From the NCBI GenBank assembly GCA_028554755.1, contig JAPTOF010000011.1, forward strand, positions 3,314,501 to 3,378,500: a stretch of 64,000 bases of DNA. The letters run 5' to 3'. Of the stretch, positions 21,136 through 32,399 are shown piece after piece. This stretch comes from Cordia subcordata. Taxonomy: Eukaryota; Streptophyta; Magnoliopsida; Boraginales; Cordiaceae. The stretch's first letter is position 1. Each line of letters opens with the position of its first letter. Position numbers and translations under genes: made by a program. The notes beneath the pieces are model-generated. The model made no database searches and was not told the DNA's origin. It saw only the letters and a program-made list of their open reading frames with translations.

Positions 21136-21189
21136 GATTGTATGCCGTCAAGACCACTAGCACAAGGTGATTACTAGATACCAAAAATA

Positions 21190-22904
21190 ATTCACTTATG
21201 ATATTGTTTATATGATTGAGTTTTGCATAGCGTCTACTCTCTATTTATGCATTGGTGCAAAGTTTGAAGGTCTAATGATATAGACCAATGACTTGGGTGT
21301 GTAATGAGGCTAGATGCACAGCAGGTCCAAGTCTAGATTTGGTAATATCATAAATTAGTCCATAGCTAGATGGTAGTGTTGGGCGCTCTACCGTGATAAG
21401 GTTATAGTGGGCTAGTCTTCTTGAGAGGTTGATCTACCTAGGTCATTAGATCGTTTTCTAGGCTACGCTCCTAGTGCAGTGTCACACATTGGATAGGACT
21501 ACCACGAGTATGTCTTCGAGAAACCATACTATCACATATAGAAGACAAGATATTCACAGTTTCTGAGTGACAATGCTCTTAATCTTGAGCATGTGTGGAT
21601 GAACTTATGAGGTTAAGGTGCAACACTCTAATGTACTATAAGGAGAGGTCTTGCGTGATAAGATTATTTGCCTCATATGTTAGGTGTTGTATTCTGACTA
21701 ATTGGGACATGCAAATGCAACAGTAGAGGCTATATGCCCTCTTGGATTTGTCTACTTGATCACCAGAAATCTAGTACTAGTGATACTCCCCTTCAGGGGT
21801 ACATCGATCATTTGGTTTGTAGGTCGCTTTCTAGATTAAGAGATTAATGACCAGTGGATGATCATTATTTGGGAATAGAGATTCTGAGGATCCAGATATG
21901 GTCTTAAAGGTGATGGTACTTGTTGTGACTGGCCTTGACTACGGGTATACATAGAGGGGCGTTTTGGTCATTTTAGTTGGTTGATCAAAGACAGAGGTCA
22001 CTAGAGCGGGTGACAACCTCCTGCTTAGCCAGTAATTATCCTTGGAATACGGCTTTGGTCTTCTGGTAGAAATAGACCGAGGTCAATATGGCCTTAGTGC
22101 TGCCAAAGTAGTGGCGAGGGCATTTTGGTCATTTTGGGAGCCAATGATAATTATGTCTTTTGGTCTCTCAACTAGCCATTACTCTATTGGATACATTAAT
22201 TGAGATAAATTAATTATGTGGATTACTTAATTAAAATTTGAGTTTAGAATTAATAAGGGATTTAATTATCTGGATCTTCTTAATATAACTCATGGATATC
22301 TTAATTAAATAAGCGAGTCTCATATGTAAGATATTTAGTGTGTCAGGTGGAGCATTTGGGATATCATTATCGGTAGGCAATATTCCATTTCTAGAAGGAC
22401 TACAGAGGGGTATTATGGTGTAACATAATATTCTAGGAATCTTATCCTTATTAGGGTTGTCTTGTACTATAAATAATACAAGATAGGCATAACCAATACA
22501 AGAGAGTGCGATATTTTCTTGGTAGGTATTTGCAGGAAATTTCACACACTAGCACTAAGAACATACACTAGATCTCATAACCTCAATTTAGGCTTAAAAG
22601 TTCCTTGCCCACTACATAGCAAAGCGTATCCTAGCAATAGAGATTTGGATCAAAAATAGTGGAGAAGACCACTAGAAGGCTAATATGAGGTTGGTATTGC
22701 AAGAAGAAGCCAATTTTGCATCCCAGTGACATTACAAGGGTGACAGATCTTAACTTTACTCTTGTGTTTTACTTGATTGTGGTGCCCAAGTGTATAATAG
22801 ACTTTATTTATGTTATGTTTCTACTCCTATTGTTGTTAATATATCTTTTATTTTTAAAAATCTAGAATAACAACTAGCCATGGGAATAGCTCCTAGATCC
22901 AACA
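21190..22904 (+). repeat. Long Copia LTR (start uncertain)
   Basis: The right edge is clear: ...GATCCAACA followed by a primer-binding site. A TATA box lies about 430 bp before it. Repeated phrases such as GGGGCGTTTTGGTCATTTTA and GGGCATTTTGGTCATTTTGG near 21956 and 22120 are the kind seen in long LTRs of Angela/TAR-type Copia elements. The left edge is not resolved; 21190 is an estimate. No coding frame is supported. Confidence 0.5.
22465..22476 (+). promoter_or_regulatory. TATA box of the long Copia LTR
   Basis: TACTATAAATAA sits about 430 bp before the LTR end, a plausible promoter position for a long Copia LTR. Confidence 0.45.
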
Positions 22905-22906
22905 AG

Positions 22907-22918
22907 TGGTTTTAGAGC
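22907..22918 (+). other. Primer-binding site, initiator-Met tRNA type (diverged)
   Basis: TGGTTTTAGAGC two bases after the CA end of the LTR resembles the Copia consensus TGGTATCAGAGC, with two changes. It shows that the LTR is a 5' LTR on the plus strand. Confidence 0.6.
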
Positions 22919-23330
22919 TTAGGTATCATTTTACACATGGTTATGGCTTAAGATTGCGTAATGGATCAACAGAATGTGTAATAATCTTGTGGGTGGCAAG
23001 ATTTGTGTGTTTCTATGGTGTATGTGTTATGGGCTAACCTTTGTGGTTGCAGCTTATGTGTGATTTTTTATCTTAATCGATGGTTCAAATGTGTGGATTT
23101 AATTTCTTACATAGAAAATTGATGTAGCTTCAATTTGAGAGAAGCATAGGAATGGGAATTGCTTATATTTGGTGGCCAAATTTAGGTTTATTGTCATAGA
23201 TAAAGCTTGTATAGGTTGATTTTCTATGTAATTCCTTGTAATGTATCGAACCAGACCGAAATAGTTGTTGTGCATAAAGTTTGGAGCAGAACCAAATTAC
23301 CAATCAGCCAAGTTGATCGACAGGTAGTCC
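22919..23330 (+). other. Copia leader remnant
   Basis: About 400 bp of non-coding sequence follows the primer site and ends where a hAT-like terminus begins. No gag is recognisable. It is interpreted as the untranslated leader of the element whose LTR ends at 22904. Confidence 0.35.
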
Positions 23331-23569
23331 AGGGGTTAGGGGTAGGACTATCTGATCCATATCCGTATCTGCATCCGTATCTAAATGGGTAAGTAAAAAT
23401 AGCCTTTTTTGGATTTCGAATGTATCTGATCCGATATCAAAATTTTTTTGGATTTTCGAGTAAGATATCGGGTAGCATTTTCACTACCCATTCGGATATC
23501 GAGTCACTTGAAGTTTTTTATAAAATTAAATTAAAATAATACTAGTCAGCAAAACTTGCCCTAAGTTAT

Positions 23570-24640
23570 TTTGTTTCCTAGGAGCTCAGAGAAAGGTAGC
23601 AAAGTAATATATTTTTTCAAGCAAAGAAGAGTTCGTGCAAGCAAGCAAAGTAGAATCAGAAGCCAAAACGATTATGGAACTTGGCCCCTTCAACTACTTA
23701 GGGGCAGGATAGAAGATGATGGGGTAGCATACCAGAGGAAAACAAAAGTCCTAATTCGAATGAAAAATACAAAATAAAGCAAATCTAAGTAAACAATTCT
23801 TCAAAGAGGCATCATGTTCACTAGGTTATTTTGATATAGACAACGTTTGGAGAACAGATGACTAGAATAGATCCGTAAAGGCCTTACTATATTCCTTGCC
23901 AAGAATAGCAGCCTTAGAGCTTCTACTACTATTAGCTACCTAGTTGTCGGGAAAGAAGGGGTTTTGTCAGAGAATCAGTGTCGTGGTGGTGCTATGAGAT
24001 GGTGATTTATTGTATAGAAGAAGAGATCCGCGGACCTTCAGTATTTCTCCAATCCCAAGTAGCTCCTTTGTCACTCTACAATCCTCCGAACATTAGTTCT
24101 CCCATATCCGCCTTCATAAATCCATAAAAGTCCTTTCCTATAAATTCTTAAAATCCATATGCCAGTCACAATACAACTATTAGGTGGATCATGATACAGA
24201 AACTAAGGCTAGAAATGAATAGAATATTGCTATGGCTTCTCATTCCCCATCTTTCTCTGTTGAATAAAAAGTAGGAAGTGCCCTGGGAAGGACCTAATTT
24301 CCTTTGCGAGTCCTATCATATAATAAAAATTGATGGCCCAAATCCTGGGTTTATGAGAAAGTAGCCCATTTTGCTGTCACTTAGGAGAAGTATTAAGTCT
24401 TGCTGACTGGAGTTCATGACCCAAAGAGCTCTGGGGCCCGAACGACTCCTTATCTTCAACTACCGGATACCCCCCTTTCACTTGGCTTAATGCCGTAGAA
24501 GTTCTAGGAACTAAGCAATTGTACCTTTTCTAGAATATCCCTGCGGCTATTGGCGAATTTATTCCCATTAGAGTTGGCTCCAGAAGTCTGCCTTATCCTA
24601 TAAGCCAGGGTCATGTTTCGGGTTTGCTAAAGGCGATATC
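23570..24640. other. Possible organelle (mitochondrial) DNA segment
   Basis: This kilobase differs from its surroundings: it is less AT-rich, lacks transposon motifs, and has the mixed texture of plant mitochondrial intergenic DNA (for example GCCCGAACGACTCC, CAGGGTCATGTTTCGGG). I recognise no organelle gene in it and could not search. It contains no convincing reading frame. Confidence 0.25.
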
Positions 24641-24734
24641 GGAGTTATATCATTATTTTATCCATAACGCAAAGGAGTTCTGTCGTATATTCTCTTTGTA
24701 GTTTAAGAGAGGGTCTCATAGTTCTTCCCGACAG

Positions 24735-24845
24735 GCGACCATTGTAGCCCTCACGCATCAGCAGCATCGACGACCACGGCCAACCCTCATGCACTAGCAG
24801 CATCGGCCAGGTGACCACCACGACCACTGTAACCTTCACGCACAG
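24735..24845. repeat. Short imperfect tandem repeat, CTCACGCA/AGCAGCATCG units
   Basis: CCCTCACGCATCAGCAGCATCG, slightly altered as CCCTCATGCACTAGCAGCATCGG, and a partial third copy ACCTTCACGCAC follow one another at roughly 40 bp spacing, with CGACCACGG-type sequence between. It is unusually GC-rich for the window. The frame read through it on the minus strand is a repeat artefact. Confidence 0.45.
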
Positions 24846-25530
24846 AGCTAGGTAAACTTTTAGATTACAAAATGCTTGTCACAGATTTTGTTTAAACATT
24901 ATGATGAAAGTGTCTAGCATACAGAGCAATAAACATCTCGAAATCATTTGTCCCTATTTGGTTGGTCAAGTATGCACCAGTTCATGTTTTAACTTTGATT
25001 GTTAGAAACGATAGTTAACTTTACCCTTTTGATGCAATTTATCAATATAATGCTCTATACAAGAAAATGTTAACTAATCTAAGACTGATAGTGATAAGAT
25101 CATAAGAATATTTGTTATCAGTGTGTTGTGTATATTATTGTGGTCTGTTAAAACTTGCTTCTATGACTTGTTCATATCTTTCTTTTGAATCCTTTATGGA
25201 GATGAAAAACTGGTAGTCTTTGAAATTCTTTTGAATCTCTTACAAGGATGAAAAATTGTTAGTCTTTGAAAAATTTTACTAGATGATATGTATTAGTTGA
25301 TTGCTATTAAAGGTAATGTGCTTCACTATGCCACAGTCTTTCTATATGAAAATCAAAACTAGATGAGATCTTAGGCTATGTTCAAAGTTGCTTTACATAC
25401 ATCAAACTTATTGACAACTTTGAACATGAAAATACACATCTGATTGAATTTTGCAATACAATATATAAATGAATATGCAAATTTCTTTGGCTTGTTAGGA
25501 TCTGCATTCTACTTCTTGTCCTTTTTATCT
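24846..25530. other. Stretch without recognised features
   Basis: AT-rich sequence with no supported gene. It may be the 5' untranslated region or intron of the hAT-2 transposase, but I see nothing that proves it. Confidence 0.3.
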
Positions 25531-25574
25531 TTGTGATTCTAACTTCTTTTTCTTCTTATGCGAAGGTCATGTCA

Positions 25575-25705
25575 TCATCTTCAACTTCTTCTTCTTCTTC
25601 AGCCATGACATCGTCTCCAAGTCATACTTCACCTGCGCCACCCTATAAGACCTTTTCTTCTTCTTCTTCTTCTTCTAGTTCTTATTCTTCTTTTTTTTTC
25701 CTTTT
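25575..25705. repeat. (TTC/CTT)n pyrimidine microsatellite
   Basis: Two runs of TTCTTC-type repeats flank a short mixed segment. They produce serine-rich frames that are not genes. Confidence 0.8.
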
Positions 25706-25800
25706 CTTGCTACTATTATTTTATTTTACCAAGTCTAAGACTCTGAGCATAAAAATCAAATGATAATTTTTTTTTCTTTTCCTACTACTATTCTTCATAA

Positions 25801-26581
25801 ATGGAATCCTCTAGACCACCTAGGTCCTCTAGAAAAACTCATTTACATTTAAGCTCATCTCCCGAGAGAACTGAAGAAAGTGAGGATTCTATGGATCTAG
25901 ATGATGGTATGGGGGTTAACATATGTTATGATGCCAAAAGAATCACTAATTCTCTTAATGTGCCGAGGAAAAGGGAAAGGGAAAAAAGAAATGGAGAGAA
26001 AAGAAATAACTTCTAGGTCTATATATTGGGAACATTTTGAGAAGTTCTTGTGTGAGAAAAGGCAGGTTCAAAAGGCTAGATGTCTTTATTGTAGTAGAGA
26101 ATTAAAAGCTGATACAGCTAATGGAACTACATACTTGAAAAATCATTACAAGGCTTGCAAAAAGAAACCACATAAAGAAGAAACTAATCAGTACCGTCTC
26201 TCTTACCAACCTTCTCAACTAGGTGGTAAAGAAGCACAACTTTCAAATTGAAAATTTGATCAAAAAAGGCTACAAGAAGCTTTGACTAAAAGTAGATTAT
26301 TGACAAGCAGCCTTTCAAATTTGTTGAGAATCTTGACCTTAGGCTCTTTATGTTAAAAACATGTGCACAATTTGTTGTTCCTTGTAGAAAAACAATTACA
26401 ACTGATGTTTACAAAATGTACTTAAGTGAAAGGGCAAAGTTAAAATCTTTGATGAGAAAGGGTACTCAAACAATTTGCATTGCCACTGACACATGGACTT
26501 CAGTCCAAAAATTGAATTTTATGTGTGTCACTGCTCATTTTATTGATGATGATTGGAAATTACATAAAAGGACTATAAACT
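25801..26581 (+). pseudogene. hAT-2 transposase, N-terminal part
   Basis: The frame opens MESSRPPRSSRKTH with an acidic stretch (ERTEESEDSMDLDDG). After a frameshift near 25990 comes a BED zinc finger: SIYWEHFEKF, KARCLYCSRELKADTANG, TYLKNHYKAC with C-x2-C and H-x4-C. Further frame changes near 26251 lead to FKFVENLDLRLFML, then TICIATDTWTSVQKLNFMCV and TAHFIDDDWKLHKR, the start of the RNase H-like catalytic core. The sequence ends there, directly at the SIRE LTR fragment. Two-thirds of the protein is missing, so it is a relic of an Ac-like transposase. Confidence 0.8.
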
Positions 26582-26732
26582 ATCAATAAGATCATATTTG
26601 AGTTCACAATACAATTATATAACTTTATCCACATATGCCAATCATCACATATTTCACAAGTTGTGCTAATTTCATCATCAATCTTGTTTTCATCATCAAA
26701 ACATAATCACTATTAAAGCTTTAATGTCAACA
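26582..26732 (-). repeat. SIRE 3' LTR remnant
   Basis: These 151 bp align closely with 34378-34504, the start of the 5' LTR in element direction (TGTTGACATT at the outer edge). Homology ends abruptly at ATCAATAAGATC (26582). The remaining 1.2 kb of the LTR is gone. Confidence 0.8.
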
Positions 26733-26757
26733 ATCTCCCTATTTTTGATGATGACAA
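26733..26757 (-). other. SIRE polypurine tract
   Basis: In element direction, CATCATCAAAAATAGGGAGA directly precedes the LTR start TGTTGACATT. This is a standard Copia plus-strand primer. Confidence 0.8.
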
Positions 26758-26837
26758 GCGTGTATGTGATTATACGAAAATTGAGGTGAAGGATAAAGTT
26801 ATCTGATAAATTATCAACAAGTCAAATCTCTCCCTAA

Positions 26838-27205
26838 AATCATGCAATATTCCTTAATATGGAAAGCTATCAAAGCTCCACCTAAGCATATGCATAACCA
26901 ATTTCATATAGTATCAAGGTTATCAAGGTTTATAGCAACACACATATATCATCAACACGTATATCATCAACACATACACATATACCATCAACACATATAC
27001 TATTAACACACTCGGACGCATATATAGGTTTCTCCATGAAATCACACAATATTCCTTGATATTGAAAGCTATCAAAGCTTCCCCTAAATATATGCATAAC
27101 CAATTTCATATAGTGTCAAGGTTTATAGCAACACACATATATCATCAGCACATACACATATACCATTAACACATTTGAACACATATATAGGTATTTCTCC
27201 CCCTT
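26838..27205. repeat. Imperfect tandem duplication, about 165-200 bp unit
   Basis: Two copies begin AAATCATGCAATATTCCTT (26838) and AAATCACACAATATTCCTT (27042) and run through ATGCATAACCAATTTCATAT and CACATATATCATCA to CATATATAGGT. The first copy has an extra inner duplication of ATATCATCAACAC-type sequence. It lies in the non-coding space between the extra frame and the polypurine tract of the SIRE element. Confidence 0.8.
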
Positions 27206-27440
27206 CTGGCTTTATCAAATCACAAGATAAGCATAGGGAGTACCAAAAGAAATATAATCAAGCATTAACCATAATAACTACCAAAGTAGTTAAAGACATA
27301 ATCCATCAAAGTAGTAGCTAAAATATAATCCAAAATATGAAATACTAGAGTGATAATGCAAAATGCTGGATGCTAAAGGTTGCTTGACATAGGAGAAATA
27401 TAAAGGATTGTTTTCAAAAATCTGGAGAGCGAAAGAAGTT

Positions 27441-28730
27441 CAATCATTGTGAGGATCCGGAGGAGAGATATGGAAGATGTCCACCAAACTCTTCAAAGTT
27501 GCTTCCATCACGGTTTGCCTTTCATCTATGTTGACTTGCCTCTCTTTTATATCCTGAATGTCGTCCCTCATTTCCATGATGACCTCTGTGAGTGCAGGTG
27601 TCCGTTGACTACTAGAAGCTCCACTAGCATAGGCATATTATATCCCAAAATCTTCCATAGAGCCTCTTATTTCAATAGAAACTTCCTCTTCCTCTTGCGC
27701 ATCACTTCTCTGTATCCCTTCTAGCTCTACGTTCTTTATTTCTTCTTCTTCTTTCATCATTGCTTCTCCATTTGCTACATTTCTCAGAACCAAGCTTCCA
27801 CACATCTCTTTAGTGATATGGCTTGTTCAAATGGTTGAAGCATCCTAAAATCTTCTTCTCAAATATAAGTGCTTTGATATTTATAGTACTTCAATTTCCA
27901 CATAGCATTTAATCCAAACTTTATATAGCTTGATAATGGATTACCAAGTATTTCTCCAGTCACATCAAATTTCTCAAATATGTTTCTTAAGGCCATTCCA
28001 TAAGGGAGTGCAACAGCCTTCATGCTCAAATGATGCAAATGGTTCCAAAATGATGATTGCAAGTGTATTTTTTGCCCCATTTGCATTTGATACATAACCA
28101 TAGCCTCTTGTGTGCCAATATTATCATCTTTATAACTCCTAGGCACAATGGTACTCTTCACAAAGTTGAAAAACATTTTCTTTTGCATAGGTAACTGATG
28201 GGCTTTGGAAATTCTTTATGCACAGGTTGTCTAACAACTCTATCCCGTAAATAGTTTCTTACATTATTTTCAAAGTTTTCATTAGCTCCTCTAGGAAATC
28301 CTTTTACGCTATAAATTTTAGAAGATCTATACAAAGTTGGAAAATTGAAGTATTCATTGATCAACTTTCCAGATAATAGAATAGTAACATTATTTACAAT
28401 AGTTCTAAACCCATGCTCTATGCTATAAAACATATTGTAGTAAAATTCACGTACCAAAGCTTTTTGAACATTTCTTGACATGGTGTAATAGTCCATCCAT
28501 CCTTGAAATATGATCATCCCCACAAACTCAAAATCCGCCAATTCATGTTCTGTTAATATCCTTTGATTGATGAGATCCGCTTTAAAAACCTCGCTAGTCT
28601 TTTGATTAAGGGGTTTGGAGTCTTTCCTTCACCCTTCTTTTTCCTTTTCTCCTTTTGATGTTTGACCTCTCTCTATGGTTGATTTGGATCGGTAGAGATG
28701 AAGATGATGAAATGGGTTTAAGGAAAAACA
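27441..28730 (-). pseudogene. Extra (env-position) frame of the SIRE element, plant-transposon-protein type
   Basis: On the minus strand, a basic and acidic N-terminal segment (near 28720-28560) leads to LADFEFVGMIIFQGWMDYY, ALVREFYYNMFY, LINEYFNFPTLYRSS, then after a frame change near 28170 MFFNFVKSTIVPRS and ALPYGMALRNIFEKFDV. This matches in layout the widespread plant-transposon-protein domain (LVREFY ... LPYGM). After a stop at 27859 and a further shift, the C-terminus has an acidic run and a likely coiled coil (ALTEVIMEMRDDIQDIKERQ), ending near 27441. It sits after pol on the same strand, where SIRE elements carry an env-like gene. I see no membrane segment. Function unknown. Confidence 0.6.
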
Positions 28731-29149
28731 AGTTGGGAGATCTTTTCATCGGAAACTTTTTGAGAGGAAATTGAGTTTTATGAGAGAAGAGTTATGTATG
28801 GAGGGAATATGAAGATGTTAAAGTGAAATGAAATTTGAAAAATCACCAACTTTGTTTTTATCAATGCTATAGTCGGTCACCAGACACAGAGCAAAGTGAC
28901 CTTAGTAGTAGAAATCTGACCCCAACAGAGGGTTTTTTGAAACATTGCTTCTAGGAGGGGGGTTTTGATAGTCCAACATAAAGGCGGTTTACCTGACAAT
29001 GGAAAATTTAGGTTTTTTTAGGGCTTTTTCATGAATGCAAATGCAATGCACATATAATTTCATTCTAACTCGCATAATTTCACATAAAATCCAACAACTT
29101 TTCAATCAAAGTCATATTCAATCACACTCATACATGCTTCAAGTATCAA

Positions 29150-30723
29150 TAAGTGATATCAATCATACCCAAATTTCTTCTAATTATGTGAAATCTATCT
29201 TTATGCAACAGTTTAGTAAAAATATCAGCTAATTGATTATTAGTGCTAACAAATTCAAGTCTAATATCTCTTTTTCACACATGATCTCGAATAAAATGAT
29301 ATCTAATTTCAATATGCTTAGCTCTTGAATGTTGAATAGGATTTTTAGTAAAATTAATAGCACTAGTATTATCACAATAAACACAAGTGTGTTCAAAATT
29401 AAGTTCAAAATCATGCAAATTTTACTTCATCCAAAGAATTTGTGCAACACAATTACCTGCAGCAATGTATTCAGCTTTGGTTGTGGATGTTGTAATGTTA
29501 TTTTGTTTCCAGCTTGAACATGAAACTAGCGATTGTCCAAGAAATTGGCAATTTCCACTTGTACTTTTTCAATCAACTTTACATTCGACAAAATCTGCAT
29601 CCGAATACCCTATAAGCTTAATAAGTGTATCCTTTTAATACCATAAGCCAAGATTAGTAGTACCTTTAAGATATCAAAAAATACACTTTACAGCACTTAG
29701 ATGGGATTCATTGGGAAAGTAATAAAATCGAGCACAGAAGAAAACGAAAAACATAATATCTGGTCTAGAGGCGGTATGATATAGCAAACTACCATTGTAC
29801 CTCTATACTTCATCTTATCTATCGGTTCACCTTTCTCATCCTTGTCATGCTTTGTGGATGGGCTCATTAGTGTGCCAATTTCCTTCACATCTTACATACC
29901 AAACTTCTTGAGTAGTTCTTTGACATGCTTGGTTTGATTTATTAAAGTTTCATCCTTCATTTGCTTGATTTGTAGTCCAAAGGAGAAATTCAATTCGCTC
30001 ATCATGTTCATTTCAAATTCTTGATGCATGTACTTAGCAAAATTCTCACACAGAGCCATGTTAGTAGTACTAAAAATAACATCATCAACATATATTTGTA
30101 CAAGTAGTAAATCATTGCCATCATTTTATAAATAAAGTGGAATTCAATTTTCCTCTTTCAAACTTTTTTGCATAAGAAATCCAATCAAATATTCATACCA
30201 TGCACATGAGACTTGTTTCAAACTATACAACGCTTTTTCCAATTTATAAACTTGGTTTGGAAATTTAGGATCCTCGAGTCCTGGAGGTTGTTCAACAAAT
30301 ACTTCTTCTTTGATAAAACTGCTTAAAACTGCACGTTTAACATTCATTTGATACAATTTGAAGTTCATGTAGCATGTAAAAGCAAGTAACATACGAATAG
30401 ATTCAAGTCATGCAACAGGTGTATACATCTCATCATAATTAATACCCTCCTCATTGGACAACCAATCTAGCTTTATTTCTAACAATATTTCCATTATTAT
30501 CAAGTTTATTTCTAAAAACCCATTTTGTACCAATAATAGATTGGTTAGTTGGTTTTTCAACAAGTTTCCAAACTTTGTTTCTTTCAAATTGATTCAATTC
30601 TTCTTGCATGGCAATAATCCAATCATTATCATATAAAGCATCATCAACACATTTAGGTTCAATATGAGATAAGAATGCATGATGTTCACAAAAATTGTTC
30701 ATATTACCTCCTGTTCTTACCAT
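29150..30723 (-). pseudogene. pol: SIRE reverse transcriptase and RNase H
   Basis: RT begins near 30700 with DNDWIIAMQEELNQFERNKV, WKLVEKPTNQ, IGTKWVFRNKLDNNG, and continues LLAFTCYMNFKLYQMNVKRA and EEVFVEQPPGLEDPKFPNQV, then KALYSLKQVSCAWY. RNase H is worn: FGT/IGTLMSPSTKHDKDEKGEP near 29880, and on the far left [20 protein letters not shown] and LEFVSTNNQLADIFTK near 29340-29220. Frameshifts and stops are frequent; the YVDD region near 30100 is in another frame (a LVQIYVDDVIF-type reading). Confidence 0.8.
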
Positions 30724-31017
30724 TTGCTAGGATCACCAATAATTTGATCAATTGGATGATTGCTTACAAACTCCCAAGCTCTTGCTAAATCCTTACTTTC
30801 AATGTTGAGTGGTTCATCTTCTTCCTCTTAATCATCATCATTGATAGGTTCTTGAGGAGATGTACCTTATTCATTTTCTTGAGATTTTTCATTCTCCTCT
30901 TGATGATTTGTAGTAAGATGTTTGTCCTTCATAAGTTCTAATTCACCTACAATATCATCATTGTCTTTTCTCGACCAAAAAGGGTTAGTTTTATAAAATT
31001 TTACATGCATAGATTCT

Positions 31018-31818
31018 TCATAGTACGTTGTTGTCTAATAAAGACTCTATAGGCTTTACCTCTTGTAGAATATCCAATGAAAATACCTTCATGTGATTTT
31101 GAGTCAAACTTACCAAGTTAGTCTTTTCTGTTAGGACTATAGCACTTACTTCCAAAGACCTTGAAATAGGCAATGTTTGGCTTTCTTCCATTCCAAAGCT
31201 CATATGGCATTTTCTTCAAGAATGGTCTAATCAACACATGATTAAGAACATAGCAAGATGTATTGACCACCTTGGCCCATAAATATATTGGCAATCCATA
31301 TTCATTTAACATGGTCCTTGCTATTTCTTGAATGGGTCAGTTTTGTCTTTCAACAATCTCATTTTGTTGAGGCGTGTGAGGAGCCAAAAAGGTATGCTCA
31401 ATGCCATACAAGTCATATAGCTCATGAAACACTACATTCAAAATTCTTTACCATTATCACTAGGAATGCTCTTTATAAAATATCCCTTCCCATTTTTCAC
31501 TCTTTTGCAAAATTTCACAAATTCATTGAAGATTTCACTTTTTGATGTAAGAAAAATGACCCAAGTGTATCTAATATAATCATCAATAATTACAAACCCA
31601 TAGCATGCATCGCCAAGACTAGTAACACTCATAGGTCCAAACAAATCCATATGAACAAGTTCTACGGCTTTAGTGGTAACAACTCTATTAATTAGTTTAA
31701 AACTAGCTTTATGTTGTTTACCAAGTTCACAAGCATCACATAGAGCATTTTTCACGTATTTCACATTGGGTAATCCATCAATAAAATTATGTTTATTCAA
31801 CTTCATAAGCAAGTCCAT
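31018..31818 (-). pseudogene. pol: SIRE integrase
   Basis: The pre-integrase finger end is seen as LCDACELGKQHKASF. The core has ELVHMDLFGPMSVTSLGD with the first Asp, FVIIDDYIRYTWVIFL, and IPSDNGKEF with the second Asp. The Glu region falls in the broken stretch near 31350. The C-terminal portion GLPIYLWAKVVNTSCYVLNH, MPYELWNGRKPNIAYFKVFG continues in another frame to 31018. Frameshifts near 31440 and 31130 make it non-functional. Confidence 0.82.
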
Positions 31819-31951
31819 ACTAACATGTCCTAAAAGTCTATGCCAAAGCCATATATTATCATCAACAATGGATAAGCATTAAACATTTTGATATACAAGA
31901 TCAAAGAAATCACAAACGTATATATTATTCAAACGATTAGTAATAAACACA

Positions 31952-32290
31952 TCAATGCCATCTTTTATCACACAAAAAAGCATTAGATTTAAAAGTCACA
32001 TTAAAATCATTATCACGCAATTGACTAATAGAAAGTAGATTAAATTTCAAACCTTCTAGATAAAGCACATCTTTAATGGTGATTGATCCTTTGATTTCGA
32101 TGCTTCCTTTTCCAAGTACTCTTCCTTTTAAAGCATCTCCAAATGTTACTTCACCACTTTTTGCCTTCTCCAAATCAATGACTTCACCACCTTTTACTTT
32201 CCTCAAATAAGTGAACAATGAAGCATTGCTTGTCATATGCTTGGAACACCCGCTATCCAATATCCATTGAGTACCAGGCTTATTTTCTTA
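31952..32290 (-). pseudogene. pol: SIRE protease
   Basis: LDSGCSKHMTS-type sequence (MDSGCSKHMTSNASLF at 32260-32213) is the Copia protease active site, DSG. It is followed by KGGEVIDLEKAKSGEVTFGD and IKDVLYLEGLKFNLLSISQL, the typical end before the pre-integrase domain. The frame stops at 31952. It would process the polyprotein. Confidence 0.82.
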
Positions 32291-32399
32291 CAAACAAAGA
32301 AATCATTTGGGTTTAAGAACCCAATTTTGTTGGGTCCTTGGGGGTTAGTTTTCTGGATAGCCTATTTAGGCCTTTTCCACTCTGGCGGCATAAGTGTTT

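Larger units (their letters stand above)
23337..26581 (+). mobile_element. hAT-2 element, truncated on the right
   Basis: The left end TAGGGGTAGGACTATC, followed by repeated ATCCGTATC/GATCCGATATC/CGGATATCG motifs (23358-23520), looks like an Ac-type hAT terminus with subterminal repeats. A BED-finger transposase on the same strand lies at 25801-26581, where it is cut off at the SIRE LTR remnant. About 2 kb between them includes a possible organelle segment and simple repeats. Whether terminus and transposase belong to one element is inference. Confidence 0.4.

Noticed and set aside
25533..25763. Serine-rich frame
   Set aside because: It is a translation of the TTC/CTT microsatellite.
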